Source of the DNA: Hericium rajendrae
Lineage: Eukaryota; Basidiomycota; Agaricomycetes; Russulales; Hericiaceae
NCBI GenBank assembly: GCA_033439255.1
Contig: CM065878.1
Span: 4,340,001 to 4,404,000 of the forward strand
DNA: 64,000 bases
Direction: 5' to 3'
Shown here: positions 23,438-35,107 of the stretch, one piece after another
Numbering within the stretch: position 1 is the stretch's first letter
Layout of the letters: every line of letters begins with the position of its first letter
Position numbers and translations under genes: made by a program
The notes under the pieces: generated by a model
Database searches by the model: none
The model's input: the letters and a program-made list of their open reading frames with translations, nothing else
Told to the model about the DNA's origin: nothing

Positions 23438-24983
23438 TAGGGTTCAACACAAGTGCACTCGTGGGTGACCTAGATTTGAACTCGCAGGTATTCTATCTGT
23501 CCAAGGTGCTGACCTGGATCCATGCAGATTTGCACCACTGGGTGATCTGGAGCTGCAGGTCAGGTATCTGTGACATCACAGGTCACTTGCAAGTCAGTTG
23601 GTCTGAAAGTTGTGTCTCACTTTTACGATGCCCTTCTCTTTGTTTCTTCATCTTAATCCTCCCCTTTTTACCATATCTCCTCAATTCAATGGCAGGATGG
23701 GTGTTATGGAGATTCAAGAGGCTTCTAAGTGAGTCCAAAAGCCTTTTATTTCATTGTACTGTACTGATCTCAGGAGTCTCACTCGATAACAGGCAAGGCT
23801 CTCATTTTTCACTGTTCTTCCACAGGTTTCATGATGTTTGATGGGTTTCATGACATCCCACCATTTTTTGACATCATCCACCATATTTCGTGTACTATCT
23901 GTGCTTCTTCCATCGTCCTCATCAACAGGTCAACCAGCCAACCAGCCCTTACCCATCTTCGACAACCAGCACTCATGTGTACCAGAGATTTAATTTCCAC
24001 TCACAACAGTAAGAGCATGCACAGTGCTAGTCTAGCGCTGCAACTGCAAGGCCCACAATGCCTGTCAGGTCTTGTTGCTACAGCATTGTTGCTACAACAG
24101 CAAGGCTTGACATCTTTTTGCTGATCATCCGAGCAGTGCCTAGCATGCCTCAACAATGCGCAGTTGTCTACAAACAGCTTTGCATATCCTTGCATGTCTG
24201 AGACAGTGTGCATCTACCAATACATGCCCTACCAGCATACACATTTTTGACTACATGCCCCCACCATCTCATAGTCCATTGCTCAAACTACATGTGTGCA
24301 TTCATGCCCATGGACATCACACATGCCACTATGCATGCTGTCATATCATTCGTCTGACAGAAGCCCAATGTGAGGCAAGTTTTATATGCCATCAGTGCTA
24401 TTCAACAATCAAAATGCACCCTCCCGGTCTCATTCCCAATTTCCATCCAAGCTGGTGATGTCATTTGTGTGTGCATGCCCACAGCTATGCCAGTACACCA
24501 GCACCCACATATGCTCCCCTTGCACATGTGCCAGCCCATGTGCACACACATACTTAAAGCTGCCCCACCGACATGCACATGCCCATGTCGATGCTACAAG
24601 TATGTCGCATGCAGCCTTTTGAATCCATGCCTTGCTTGTAGACTTTATACACTTCATGGGTATGACAAGATATAGTGATAATGTGCATATGTGATTGGAG
24701 CTGTAAGTTAGTGTTGGCAGATGACATATAGTATGTAGTTAGTTAGGGATCATGACATATAGATTTGAACTTTGCAATATAATATGTTAACCAAAATAAA
24801 GTTTGAATAGCAGGTTACCCACAGGTCACTCACAGGTCAATGGGTTTGAGCACAACCTTGATCTGGATTTGTACAGGTCTCAGCCACCAGGTGATCTAGA
24901 TCTACAAGTTAGATACCTGCAGGTCAATTTTATGGGTATACCCGTGTTGACCTACAGGTGACTCTGACTTGTGTCGAACCCTA
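23438..24983. mobile_element. Non-autonomous hAT-like element in R copy 1
   Basis: Ends are TAGGGTTCAACACAAGT and its inverted match. Flanks AAGTATAT and AAGCATAT are an 8-bp duplication with one mismatch, and exact in R copy 2. An 8-bp duplication with TAGGG-type ends is the hAT pattern. The 1546-bp interior has no transposase. Subterminal GGTCA/TGACC motifs recur near both ends, as in many hAT elements where the transposase binds. Confidence 0.65.
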
Positions 24984-25324
24984 AAGCATATAAAAAAACA
25001 CTATTTAATCTAATCTAATCATGAGTAGTTCAGCTCCTACCTCTGATAACTCTATATTTTTTGCTATGTTATATATCTTAGTACCTTATTATATATATAA
25101 TCTGGTATGTAATACAGTACACACTTGTCATATCTTATTATACTCAGCTCGATATATGATATACACTATTATATATGCTTATATTATAAATACTTGTAAT
25201 ATCTACAATTATAATAGTAGTCTAGTTGTATGTCTAATCAAACAAGATTCAAGATTGAATATATGATCAATGTCAAACATTGTATTGTTGAACAAAGCTA
25301 ATGGCCAATCACATGATCAATAGC

Positions 25325-25350
25325 AGACCTTGTTCGGCTGCACAAGGTCT
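25325..25350. repeat. 26-bp palindrome, first copy
   Basis: Begins AGACCTTGTTCGGC and ends GCACAAGGTCT; 12 of 13 pairs match with a GC-rich centre, one pair fewer at this copy because of a base change. A second copy lies at 26077-26102; the pair recurs in R copy 2 at 51445-51470 and 52204-52229. Confidence 0.65.
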
Positions 25351-26076
25351 GGTGGCTGTGCTTAGCTTATGTCAGCAGTAGTTGATGTTGCGCTCTCTGC
25401 TCTCTCTTCTTTTCTTCAGATAGCTTTGAAGTCAGTGTGACACTACCAGTAGTGCACACTAACTACAAGGCTTGGACACGCCCAGTTCCCATCTGCAGCG
25501 AGTTGCGGCTGAGGTGTCCAATGATGGTGTGGGGCCATCACCAACTTTCTGCTGATGATGTGGCATAGAGATCAGGCCATAGAGCTCTCAATACCACATC
25601 AATCAGAATGAGTTAAAGCTTGTTAGAATCAGATTTACAATAGCTCTAGAATAGTGCCACAAACAACAAAATAGCATGACAAAATGCTGACCTATTGGAC
25701 TATATGTCTATGATGATGTGGCAGACTGTTTGCTTTATAGCTCTGCTGATACTGCATCAATCATGATGTATGAGGGCTTGTTGAACTTAGATTTACAATA
25801 GCTTTCTAACAATACAGTGTACAACATCATAGCATCATTGGTTGTTGAGATAGGAGACAATACTGTTTTGCTAATATAGCATATAAATCGAAGGATATCT
25901 CTGCTTACAGTGATCCGATTTTTGTATTCTAAATTGGGTTAGAAAGATGTAATCCAAGATATATGAACACAATTTACCGTTTGTCGATTGATTGCTTTGT
26001 TGCAGAGCTATAAAGCAATCACTGTATACAGTGTATTGGCTCTCTAACCGACTTATGCTTATGTAAGCAGGCGCTA

Positions 26077-26102
26077 AGACCTTGTTCGGCCGCACAAGGT
26101 CT
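26077..26102. repeat. 26-bp palindrome, second copy
   Basis: Same palindrome as at 25325, with GGCCG centre. The two copies bracket about 730 bp that includes a GCTTATGTAAGC near-palindrome. Confidence 0.65.
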
Positions 26103-26239
26103 TGTAAGATCACATGACCGAGTCTCAGGACCCACTGCTACCGATAAATTGCATTTTTTGCTCATTTTATCAATAAACAGTATGTACATTTGTTTGCTGT
26201 GTATCATTTTAGTGGCTGTATCTTTCTATAAGCAGTAAA

Positions 26240-26830
26240 TTATGTTAGAGACCAGCTTTCTGGTATATTTGGATGCAATTGAGAACAAGTGAATCGGTTG
26301 AGTACTGATTAAGTTAGCTGGAGTTCAAGCATTCTAGAGGGAAAATGCAGAAACAATTCGCATTCTGTGAGTTTTGCACCGATCCTAACGCCTAAGGTAC
26401 CATCAGAAAGCTATCAATAAGTAGATTCTGATGCATTTTAGAACGAGTAAATTGGTTGAGAATTGGCCTAGTTAGCTAGGGTTCAAGCATTTTAGAAGAG
26501 GAAAAAAAGAAACACTTTGCATTCTGTGAGTTCTTAACCGATTTGGATGCATGAAGTATGGTAGCAAAGCTATAAGTGAGTAGATTTAGACGCATTTGAG
26601 AACGAGTAAATCGGTGAAGAATGGACTGAGTTAGCTCAAGTTCAAGTGTCATAGAGGGAAAATGTAGAAATTCATTGCATTCTATGAGTTCTGCACAGAT
26701 CAGGATGCAAAAAATACTGTCAGAAAGCAATAAATGAGCAGATCCAGATGCATTTGAGAACAGGTGAATTGGTTGAGAACTGATCAAGTTACATTAAATC
26801 AACAAAGTTTGGCTAGAGCTGGAGTTGAAC
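26240..26830 (-). repeat. 158-bp tandem repeats with B-box-like head
   Basis: Four units start at 26281, 26439, 26598 and 26756 (spacing 158-159 bp). On the minus strand they are preceded by GTTCAACTCC (26821-26830), a Pol III B-box-like motif. The layout suggests a SINE-like head joined to a tandem body. Repeated in R copy 2 and, inverted and shorter, at 16492-16930. Confidence 0.65.
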
Positions 26831-27102
26831 CTGCAAACTCGTTAGATTGAAGATATGTGATTATATAAGCCAACTGCCTAATGGGCATAGTCATCGTTTT
26901 GGTGTCGTTTTCACTATGAAAAGGCAGTATAGAGTAAACGATTCTAAGGAATCGTAATTGGTGTTGGGTTGGGTTGGTGTGCATATGTGCATTTCTGAAC
27001 ACATTGCTTCTCAACTATCAAATATCTTGACTTTGCATTGACGTTAAGTCTATACGACTAACAAAATAATGAGTGACATGTAAAAAAAGTGATATCTGCT
27101 CT

Positions 27103-28001
27103 AAATTGTAACACAATATCATGTGAGTAATGCACAAGTAGTTTGACTACTATATCTATCATGGGTCACTTGCAAACTGCAAAATACTGGACCAAATGCT
27201 TTGTATAAAACAAAGATTTGTAAATATCTCAGCTAGTTTTAATCTGATTGACATAAAAATAATACTGTTGAAAAGGTCTTAAAAATCTGCATCTGATTTA
27301 TCATATTGCTAAATATCTTTTCAAATGCAAGAAAAGAGATTTGAAATATACTGATTTATACAATTACATGACATAATGTGAATATAATAACCTCAAACCA
27401 TCCTTGGATGACTCAATGCATGTTATGTTCAGACTCATTTTGAGAAATAGTTGATCAAAGAGTATATAAAGTTATTTTAATATAAACTACTACATTTTAT
27501 AATGTATACCAGTTCACAAGTGTCAGATTTGAATTTACCTCATAAAATGGAGCAAAATGGTATATATATTATATAATTGCTAATTTTAGAAATTTATAAT
27601 GCTTACATCATCATATAACTATCAGATTCAGAATCAGCTCAAAAAATAAAGCAAAATGATATATATATTGTATAATTGCCAAATTTGGGATTTTTTGATA
27701 CTTACATAACAATTTGGACATCAGATTTGAGCTCAGCTCATGATTTCGAGCAGAATGATATATATATTATATAATTACCAAATTGGAAAATTATCCCTGA
27801 TTATATAAGCTGATGGGCATCAGATTCATATTTTACTCATCAATACAATCACAGCTATATATAGAACATCTAAATCGGATCACCAGATCAGCCACAATTC
27901 TCCCGACAACCTTACCAGAGGGGTTTTTAAACTACAGCCAAAATGTTACCAGAGGTTTTGTAACCCACTTTGTAGCAGTTACCAGAAGGGTTTTAAAACC
28001 A
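27103..28001 (-). repeat. Right terminal inverted repeat of the 7.3-kb element
   Basis: Inverted copy of 20702-21602. The 70-codon ORF at 27813 and the matching start of the minus-strand ORF at 20890 are both products of this repeat, not genes. Confidence 0.7.
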
Positions 28002-28930
28002 CCTACTGGGACACCTCTGCTGAGATAATTGGATGACATCAGCATTGACCACAATGTGGAGGCAGAGGCATGATGAGTAGGTGATACCAATGCAGCACTT
28101 GGTTTCGCTGATAATGAGTGCGCAACTATCCAAAGCAATGACGCTGATCAGCATTTCATGCTGTGCATACTGACCACACACAAGATGATTTCCTGAAGGA
28201 TGAAGGATAGAGTCATGAGGTGTGTCATTTCATTATTAGTCATCTTCATCCACTGACTCATATTTGCAGGCTGAGGCCATAAAAACATGTACTATCTTGA
28301 AATATATTTCAAGTTTTCACTGTCATCAAGATGCTCAAGCTGTCGGTGAAGCAGTGAAGCAAAGATTATGTCTGATTGGTCACTCTACTTTCAAGCTGAA
28401 GGTAAAGCAACTGCCATCACCTGTGGACATTGCTCTGCATATACTATATATACTTACTAGCTGAAGCTCAAGGTATGGAATACTTTTCATCATTACTCAT
28501 GTGTGCAAATCTAAGGCGATGTGCCCAATAGCATTGGGTACACTGATGCAGGCAAGTAGGATGTTGCTGGTTATACAGTTGTTGAAGGCAGGAAAGTGTG
28601 TGTACGATAAACTTTATGGGGGGTACGAGATGCATAGTACTATGTCTCTTTGTTTTAACAGGAGTGACCATTTGTGTGCAGAAAAATAAAATGTATGCAG
28701 TTTCACACAGTATCTGATAACAAGTGGGGGATCCTGTCAGGATTGAACTGCACACGCAAGCCCATCCAACATGATCTTGCATGCAGCGGCTTGCAGTAAA
28801 TTAGCTGCCTGCTGCATGCACGTGTCTTGTGCATCAAGTCGGCATGCAGCTTTGGGATGCGCAGACCACGTCAATGTGGATGCTGGGTCAGGCTTCATCA
28901 TGCATGTACTCAGACAGTGTTCCTTTTCTA
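28002..28930. other. No gene recognised
   Basis: Only short ORFs without recognisable domains. The stretch lies between the 7.3-kb element and the left end of the Tc1-like transposon. Confidence 0.4.
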
Positions 28931-28959
28931 AGATAGGCGACGCGCAAATCCTGCACCCC
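28931..28959 (+). repeat. Left terminal inverted repeat of the Tc1-like transposon
   Basis: 29 bp, AGATAGGCGA...GCACCCC, preceded by TA. Partner at 43819-43847. Confidence 0.8.
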
Positions 28960-29320
28960 CTTATGTAAGCACGCGGTACCCTCGACGGCGGTGACATCTC
29001 CTCCGCGGTGCATCAACTTGCTGCAAATCTGCTCTCTGGGAGCCATAGAATAGATGCTTGTTAATGAATTCCTGGAGACCATTTTTGAAAATAATAAGAA
29101 GTAAAAGAGTTATAGTCTCATCTATTCAAAGTCACGAAAAACTTCGGCAAACAGCTTTTTCAGAGGTTCTGAGCCCTCTGGAGCATTTTTATGTTTTCGA
29201 CCTCACAACATTTGGCGGCGTAAGCACCCAGCATGTGATTTAAGCGCCCTACATGTGATCGCATTGAAGTTCGCCGTGCAGGGACCATAGGCGTACGAAA
29301 CAGCACCAGAAAGTGTCAAG

Positions 29321-30421
29321 ATGCCTGCAAAGTTGAAAGCCAACCGCACGCGCACAAGAAATCTTCATTCTCGCGGCCAGACTCACCGTGATCCCATCCC
29401 AGAGATTCAATTTCCCGAGCCTGTCAGTCGAGATGACCTGGAATCAGACTTGGATGCCGAGTGGGATTCAGAATGGGACGAGAACAACTCGTCAGCTCTC
29501 ACAGATGTCCCGGACGATGATTCCGATCTCGAAGTCGAGCCGGATCTGGATGAAGAAGAGAAGCACGTCCAAAACGAGGCAGATCTTGCCGCGTTCAATA
29601 ACCGCCTCCGAAAAGGCCTGGCTGACGTGCTTGCCATCAAGAAGCACGAGAATCAAGAGGGGAAGAAGCGCAGAGGGACGCGATATGACAGATTAAGCAA
29701 GCGGACTGCCGAGCGCAAGCGAGCGAGGACGAAGAGAGAGGCAGATGATGACGAACGGCGTGGTTTTCGACAGATGTCCTTAGCGGCCATGTTTCATTCA
29801 AGCTCTGCTCCAAGCGAGCCCGAGCTGCCATCAGATTGTGAGGAGGTGAGTGTGAGAATTGTCTGCCTGAGCAAATCAGAAGGACTGATGAAAGGGCAGA
29901 TTGATTGTTCCCAGCAGGATCTTCTCGACGATGGGACAGATGTTGACAAAGCAGAGTCTTCTGATGAGATTTCTGTTTCTCAGAAGCTCTCAGCTCTGAT
30001 GGACGAGTATCGAGCACGAAAGAAGATGCCCAGCACAGTCGCATTCCTGCCGGCTGCTGATGCTGAGGCTGCGAACATCTCAGTGAACCAATATCATCAC
30101 GAGGACGAGGAATGCCTGAGGCGTGCACGCAACGAGCTCACCAAACTTGCAAAGAGCAAGAAACTCGATGTTCTTTTCCGCTCCCGCATCAATTTGATGG
30201 TCGGCAGCCTCAATCTTTTTCTCAATGCGGACACATCATTCTCCTGGCACGAAGCGTCAGCAATCGTCGCGAAAACAGCCGAGCGCAAGGAGTCGACGGC
30301 GCGAAGCATTCGCGACTGGATCCATGCATATCTCACATCGGGAAAGCTGCCCCTGCATCAATATGGCCGCTTCTCGAGCTCAATATTGGAGGAAGAAGAT
30401 TTTGCACAGCAGATTCCATCT
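29321..30421 (+). pseudogene. DDE transposase, N-terminal part
   Basis: It starts at an ATG (29321) and is open for about 367 codons to the insertion point. The N-terminus is basic, then comes an acidic stretch (SDLDAEWDSEWDEN) and a Lys/Arg-rich block around residues 105-145, a probable nuclear and DNA-binding region. The last part (ASAIVAKTAERKESTARSIR, HQYGRFSSSILEEEDFAQQI) matches the helix-turn-helix lead-in of a large agaricomycete transposase family I know from memory. A GTGAGT...CCCAG stretch (29848-29916, 69 nt) could be an in-frame intron or coding sequence. The DDE catalytic core is not here but beyond the insertion at 42324. Confidence 0.75.
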
Positions 30422-30679
30422 GGAAAAATGGTTTTTTGGTTGATAGCCGGGGTCTTGTTATAGTAACCGCTGCCAGCTACAAATAGAAGACTTCTGAACT
30501 ATGATTGCTGATGATTAGATATTGATGGAAGCATCTTGGTATGTAATACACAACCCAGCTACAGTAGCATCTATAGCAGTCATATTTCTCAGGGAGAAAT
30601 CAAGTCATATATTCCAAATAAAGCTACCAATTGTATTATATTATGACTCTACTTTACAAGGTAATAGTTGGGGGAGATG

Positions 30680-31740
30680 ATGTGGGCACGGGGCAGACGA
30701 CACGGGTGCATGGGAGAGGGCAAGGGTGTGCGGGAGAGGGCAAGAGTGCACGGGAGGCGACGCGGGCACGCGAAAGGTGACACGGACATGTGCGAGATAG
30801 CGGGAGGCACACGGGAGGTGGTGCTGGTGCACGGGAGACAGTGCCGGTGTGCACGAGGAAGACGGCACCGACGTACGAGAAAGATGGCACCGACATGCGG
30901 GGAAGACGATGCTGACACGCAAGAGGTGACGCAGGCGAGTGGGAGATGGCAGAGGTGTGCAGGATGCGGCAGGGGTGCGCGGGAGGTGGCGCAAATGCGC
31001 GGGAGACAGCAGGGGTGCACGGGAGGTGACAAGGATGCACGGGAGATGACACCGGCACGAACGAGGCGACACAGGCATGGGAAAGATGGTACCAGCATGC
31101 AGGAGACGGGAGGGGCACTGGGAGGCAGCACGGATGTGCGAGAGACGGCAAGGGCTGCGCGGGAGACGACACAGATGCCGAGAGATGGTGCGGGCACGCA
31201 CAAAGTGACGCAGGTGCGGGGAAGATGGCACCAGAGCGCAGGAGACGGGAGGGCACGCGGGAGGCAGTGAGGATGTGCAGGAGATGGCGCGGGCACGCAT
31301 GAAGCGACGCAAGCACGGAGAAGATGGCACCGGCGAGCAGGAGACAGGAGAGGCACGCAGGAGGCGGCGCGGATGCACAGGAGACGGCAAAGGGTGCACG
31401 GGAAACAGCAAGGGGTGCACGGGAGACAGCAAGGGGTGCGCGGGAGACAGCACAGACACCGAGAGACAGCACCGGCATGGGGGAGATGACGCGGACGCGG
31501 GGAGACGATGTGGGCATACAGGAGATGGCACAGGGCGCAGATCGGCGGAGGCACGCGCGGATCGGTAGGGACGTGCACGGATTGGCGTGTGTGTGTGCGA
31601 GTCGGCAAAGTTGGTGGGGACATCCGCCACTCGATGGCGACACGTGCGAGGGGTCAGCAATGCAAAACGGTCAGTGGGGGCGTGCATGTTGGTGGACGCA
31701 TGTGCAAGGTGACGTGCTGGATGCGCAAAGTAAAAACGAG
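30680..31740 (-). repeat. GC-rich 20-bp minisatellite, left arm
   Basis: Degenerate tandem units with core GCACGGGAGAC. Long ORFs in several frames on both strands result from stop-poor repeats. Confidence 0.75.
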
Positions 31741-31773
31741 AGTATTGCCCGTATTTGAACAGGCAATACTCTC
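31738..31773. repeat. GAGAGTAT hairpin 1
   Basis: 12-bp stem GAGAGTATTGCC with its complement around a 12-nt loop, at the inner edge of the left GC-rich arm. Confidence 0.75.
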
Positions 31774-31930
31774 TGAATTAGCAGTGAATAAGGCCAATAA
31801 GACAAATTCACTCACTGTGAAGCCATGTACAGCTCCTCCCTGTACGAGTCCAGCTCGGAATACCTGAGAAAAGCCTGTTAGTTGTCCATTGACAGAGGGA
31901 AATGTACCTTACAAGTATGAAAAAACAGCC

Positions 31931-31966
31931 GTGGGACGTGTTTGGCTGCAGCCAAATGTTTCCCAC
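31931..31966. repeat. 36-bp GTGGGA palindrome 1
   Basis: GTGGGA, then GTTTGGCTGCAGCCAAA, then TCCCAC; one of two related palindromes of the same length (partner 33604-33639). Confidence 0.75.
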
Positions 31967-32033
31967 GCGCCCCCCACATTTTTTTTGTTCAAAGTCGACA
32001 CGCGAGCTGCACGTCACGGCCCGCCATGCACCG

Positions 32034-32075
32034 TTTCATTTGAATGACCATATATGGTCATTCAAATGAAACGGG
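32034..32075. repeat. Perfect 42-bp palindrome
   Basis: Each half is 21 bp, CGTTTCATTTGAATGACCAT plus one base, with an ATATAT centre. CACGGCCC and GGGCCGTG flank it, so the symmetry extends with a gap. It marks the midpoint of the foldback structure. Confidence 0.85.
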
Positions 32076-32261
32076 CCGTGTGGCTCCGTGCGCTCGACTT
32101 GCATTCGACGACTTTTACCTGCCACGTCGTCTTCCTTCCACCCACCCCTTTGTCGCTGTGGGAATTTTATTGTAAGTATCTCCCAATCGTTTTTGATACT
32201 TTTTGGGCTGGGAATAAAGGTGAGTACCTACAGTTCTACTATAGCTTCGTTATCTAATCAA

Positions 32262-32295
32262 GAGAGTATCGCTTGTGTTGTCGAGCGATACTCTC
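32262..32295. repeat. GAGAGTAT hairpin 2
   Basis: 12-bp stem GAGAGTATCGCT / AGCGATACTCTC around a 10-nt loop, at the inner edge of the right GC-rich arm. Confidence 0.75.
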
Positions 32296-32299
32296 GTTT

Positions 32300-33600
32300 T
32301 TTTTTACACTTCGCATGCCCCCACCCACTCCCGCGCACCCGTGCCGCCCCTGCGTGCCCACGTCGCCACCTATGCATCCATACCGCCACCCGCGCACCCA
32401 TGCCCCGCCCGCGCACCTCCACCGACTCACTCGCATCCGTGCCGACTCCCGTGCGCCCCTTGCTGACTCCCGCGCACCCCTGCCGATGCCGCTGCACTCC
32501 CTTGCGCCCGCGCCGACTCCTGCGCATCCCCGCCGACTCCTGTGCATCCCTGCCGACTCCTGTGCATCCCTGCCGACTCCCGTGCGTCCCCGCCGACTCC
32601 CGCGTGTCCCGCCGACTCCCGCGCATCCCCGCCGACTCCCGTGCACCCCCGCCGACTCCTGCGCACTCCTGCTGATGCCGACTCCCACCCACCCCCCACC
32701 GACTTGATCGGCGGCGCTGCCTCCCGCGCGCCCCTGCCACCTCTCGCGCCCCCGCGCAGACTCGCACGCACCCGCGCCGATGCCAACACGTCCGCGCTGC
32801 TGCCCGCATGCCCATGCCACTGCCCGCACGCCCTGTGCGGATTCGCATGTCCCCGCGCCATGTCCAACGTGCCGATTCTGCCTTCTACGCCTCGTGCCAA
32901 CTCCTGTGCATCTCTGCCAACTCCCGCGCGCCCACGCCGACTCGATCGCCAGCGCCGCCTCCCGTGCGCCCTTGCCGCCTCTCATGTCCCCGTGCGGACT
33001 CGCACACCCACGGGCAGACTTGCATGCCTGTGGGCGGACTCGCTCACCCCCGCGCCACATCCAATGCATCCATGCCGTCTCCAGCACGCTCATGCAGCCT
33101 TCAGCACGCCCATGCCATCTGCTGCGCGCCCGCGCCGATCCCTGCGCGCCCGCGCCGACTCGCACACCTCCTCGCCGACTCGCATGCCCCCCTGCCGACT
33201 CCCGCCCCTGCACCACCTCCTGCGCCCCCGTGCCGCCTCCCGCGCGCCTCTCTCGTCTCCTGCGCGCTGGCGCCATTTTCCCCGCGCCTGCGCCTGCGGA
33301 CCCGCGCCGCTTCCAGGATGCCCGTGCCGCCTCCCGCGCCATCGCGCCACCTCCAGCGCACCCGTGCCGCCTCCAGCACACCCGCACCACTCCCGCGCGC
33401 CCACACAGATTTCTGCACACCCGTGCCGACTCCCGCGCGCCCGTGCTGACACCCATGCACTCCCGCCGATGTTCACGTGCCCACGTCGATGCCCGCGCTC
33501 CCGTGCTGACCCCTGCCACCCCTGCTGCCTCCCGCGCACATGCCCACCAACTTCTGCATGTGCCTTGCAGACCCCCACATGCCCATGTTGCCTCCTGTAG
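32300..33600 (+). repeat. GC-rich 20-bp minisatellite, right arm
   Basis: Tandem units of about 20 bp, clearest at 32510-32670 (GCCGACTCCTGTGCATCCC-like). Inverted partner of 30680-31740. Confidence 0.8.
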
Positions 33601-33603
33601 TGT

Positions 33604-33639
33604 GTGGGAATTGTTTTGCTGCAGCAAAACATTTCCCAC
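33604..33639. repeat. 36-bp GTGGGA palindrome 2
   Basis: GTGGGAA, then GTTTTGCTGCAGCAAAAC, then TTCCCAC; lies at the outer edge of the right GC-rich arm. Confidence 0.75.
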
Positions 33640-34055
33640 GAGGCATTGGGTGCTGTAGGTGCAGAAGAATATGGACTGGGAGATATACTACTAGTGTACA
33701 AGATGTAATTAGCCAGAAATATAGTATTTCCTGTGGTATATTGCTGGAGATCTGATATAAGAGATAATCATGGATGATAACAAACTATACACAACTATAG
33801 GTGGAATGAAGCTACCAAACGGTATAAACTCTATTGTAGGTGAACTGTAGGTACTGTAGCTTTGAGCAGCTATGGTAGATTTGGGCATCTATGAGCTGCT
33901 ACAGGTCAGCTACAGATCAGCTACAGGTAGCAAATATAGGGACCCACTTGTCACCAAGAGCTACGTGATCTATGGAACCTTTTTCAGCTACAGTAGATTA
34001 ATATTGCTACTGTAGATCCCTGTAGAATCTACGCCTTTTTCAGATGTCAGCTCCA

Positions 34056-35107
34056 CACTGGGTGCAGATTTTAATAACTGATGATGAGATACTGAGAAAT
34101 TATCAAATACAAAGTATTACATTTCTTTTGATAACTGGCACCACAATATCAAAAAAACAACAGAAACTTCTTTTCAATAGTTAGAGCTTAACTATGAAAT
34201 GAAAAGTTTGACTTTGATTCTCATAGTATCACAGTATTAACACAATATTGAGCTCAATATATTGCACTGGCCTATGAAAGAGCTTTTTTAAATACTTTTT
34301 ACAATTGCTTTACAACTTCAACATCATTTTTTTCTTAATAACAAATACAATGCTATACTAATACTAGGGCTAGATTATGATTAACAATATTACATATATC
34401 ATTTTGATACATATCATATAACTGGACATGAAAATTTAAAATAATCTTCAACTATCATATTTGTATCTTTTCAATGTTTTCTCAATATTTGAATATCAAG
34501 TATAACAAAATATCTTGAAAAATTCTTTTAAACAAGCTATAAGAAGAATGTTGAAGATATTATAGTATAAATAAGACAATATTAAAATCAAAGTTGAAAC
34601 ATCATTTTAATACTGGTGACCAGTTACGAAGATAAAATTTTGGATTTTATACAAATTTCTAAGGCAAAGTATCAGCATGAAATTGAAAACATATTATGAT
34701 GTTATTAAAAACAAATGAAAACTATATAAAGAAGAAATAAAAAGACATTCTAAGTATTATTAAAAATAAATTGAAAGATTAACAGAAGAATATTGAGATT
34801 TAAAAGTAAAACATTATTATAAACTAAAATTGAAAGTACATTAAATCTCATTTACTGTTTAGACTCTATTATTTGCAACTTTACAGTATTACGTTCTGCA
34901 ATTCTGTAGTGCTAAACTATATAATTTGATTACATTATATTTTACAATGCTATATTATATTGCTGTGCTACAAGATACACTATGGCAGTGCTATATTATG
35001 TAGTGCAAAAATGCTGTATCATACAGTGCTACAGTTGTACAGTAATTCAATGTGCAATAATACATAATTATTATCTTACAATACTGCATCATACAGTCCT
35101 GCAATGT
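34056..35107 (+). repeat. Left 1.05-kb terminal inverted repeat
   Basis: Matches 41272-42323 inverted over its full length with few differences by eye. Confidence 0.85.

Larger units (their letters stand above)
21690..26957 (+). repeat. Segment R, copy 1 (5.3 kb)
   Basis: It matches 44836-53084 in direct orientation from GGAAGAGGGCCAATGC to a right end containing CGATTCTAAGGAATCG. The copies differ by scattered substitutions, small indels and one 2.9-kb insertion in copy 2. Copy 1 is flanked by TTGGT on both sides, which could be a 5-bp target duplication. It contains a degenerate CATGCCTCATGC-type low-complexity stretch (21790-22400), a hAT-like element, two 26-bp palindromes and the 158-bp repeats at its right end. 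Its own class is unclear. Confidence 0.75.
20702..28001. mobile_element. 7.3-kb element with ~900-bp terminal inverted repeats
   Basis: The ends (20702-21602 and 27103-28001) are inverted copies about 900 bp long, clearly homologous throughout by eye; the outer tips read TGGTTTTAAAACCC. The interior is nearly filled by R copy 1. No transposase was found. No clear target duplication is seen (GTACC left, CCTAC right). Class unknown: long ends recall Mutator-like or foldback elements, but neither is shown. Confidence 0.65.
30422..34055. mobile_element. Foldback structure with GC-rich 20-bp minisatellite arms
   Basis: The left arm (about 30680-31750, G-rich on the plus strand) and right arm (about 32282-33600, C-rich) are inverted arrays of a roughly 20-bp unit with core GCCGACTCC. 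Both arms begin at their inner side with GATACTCTCG, a T-run and a TTCGCAT-like segment. The centre holds a perfect 42-bp palindrome (32034-32075). The outer flanks are AT-rich; short GCTACAGTAG-like and AAGCTACCAA motifs recur in them. The left edge abuts the interrupted transposase, the right edge abuts the 34056-42323 element. No protein gene is credible. Confidence 0.6.

Noticed and set aside
21690-26957. R as a Helitron or LTR element
   Set aside because: No terminal direct repeats, no TG...CA ends, no CTRR end with hairpin and no A/T insertion site; left unclassified.
27813-28028. Conserved 70-codon ORF also found at 20890 on the minus strand
   Set aside because: The match only reflects the 900-bp inverted repeat; there is no sign of protein-level selection.
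30641-33701. Long Pro/Arg/His- and Gly/Arg-rich ORFs, up to 461 codons
   Set aside because: They overlie the GC-rich 20-bp minisatellite arms in several frames on both strands; repeat artefacts.
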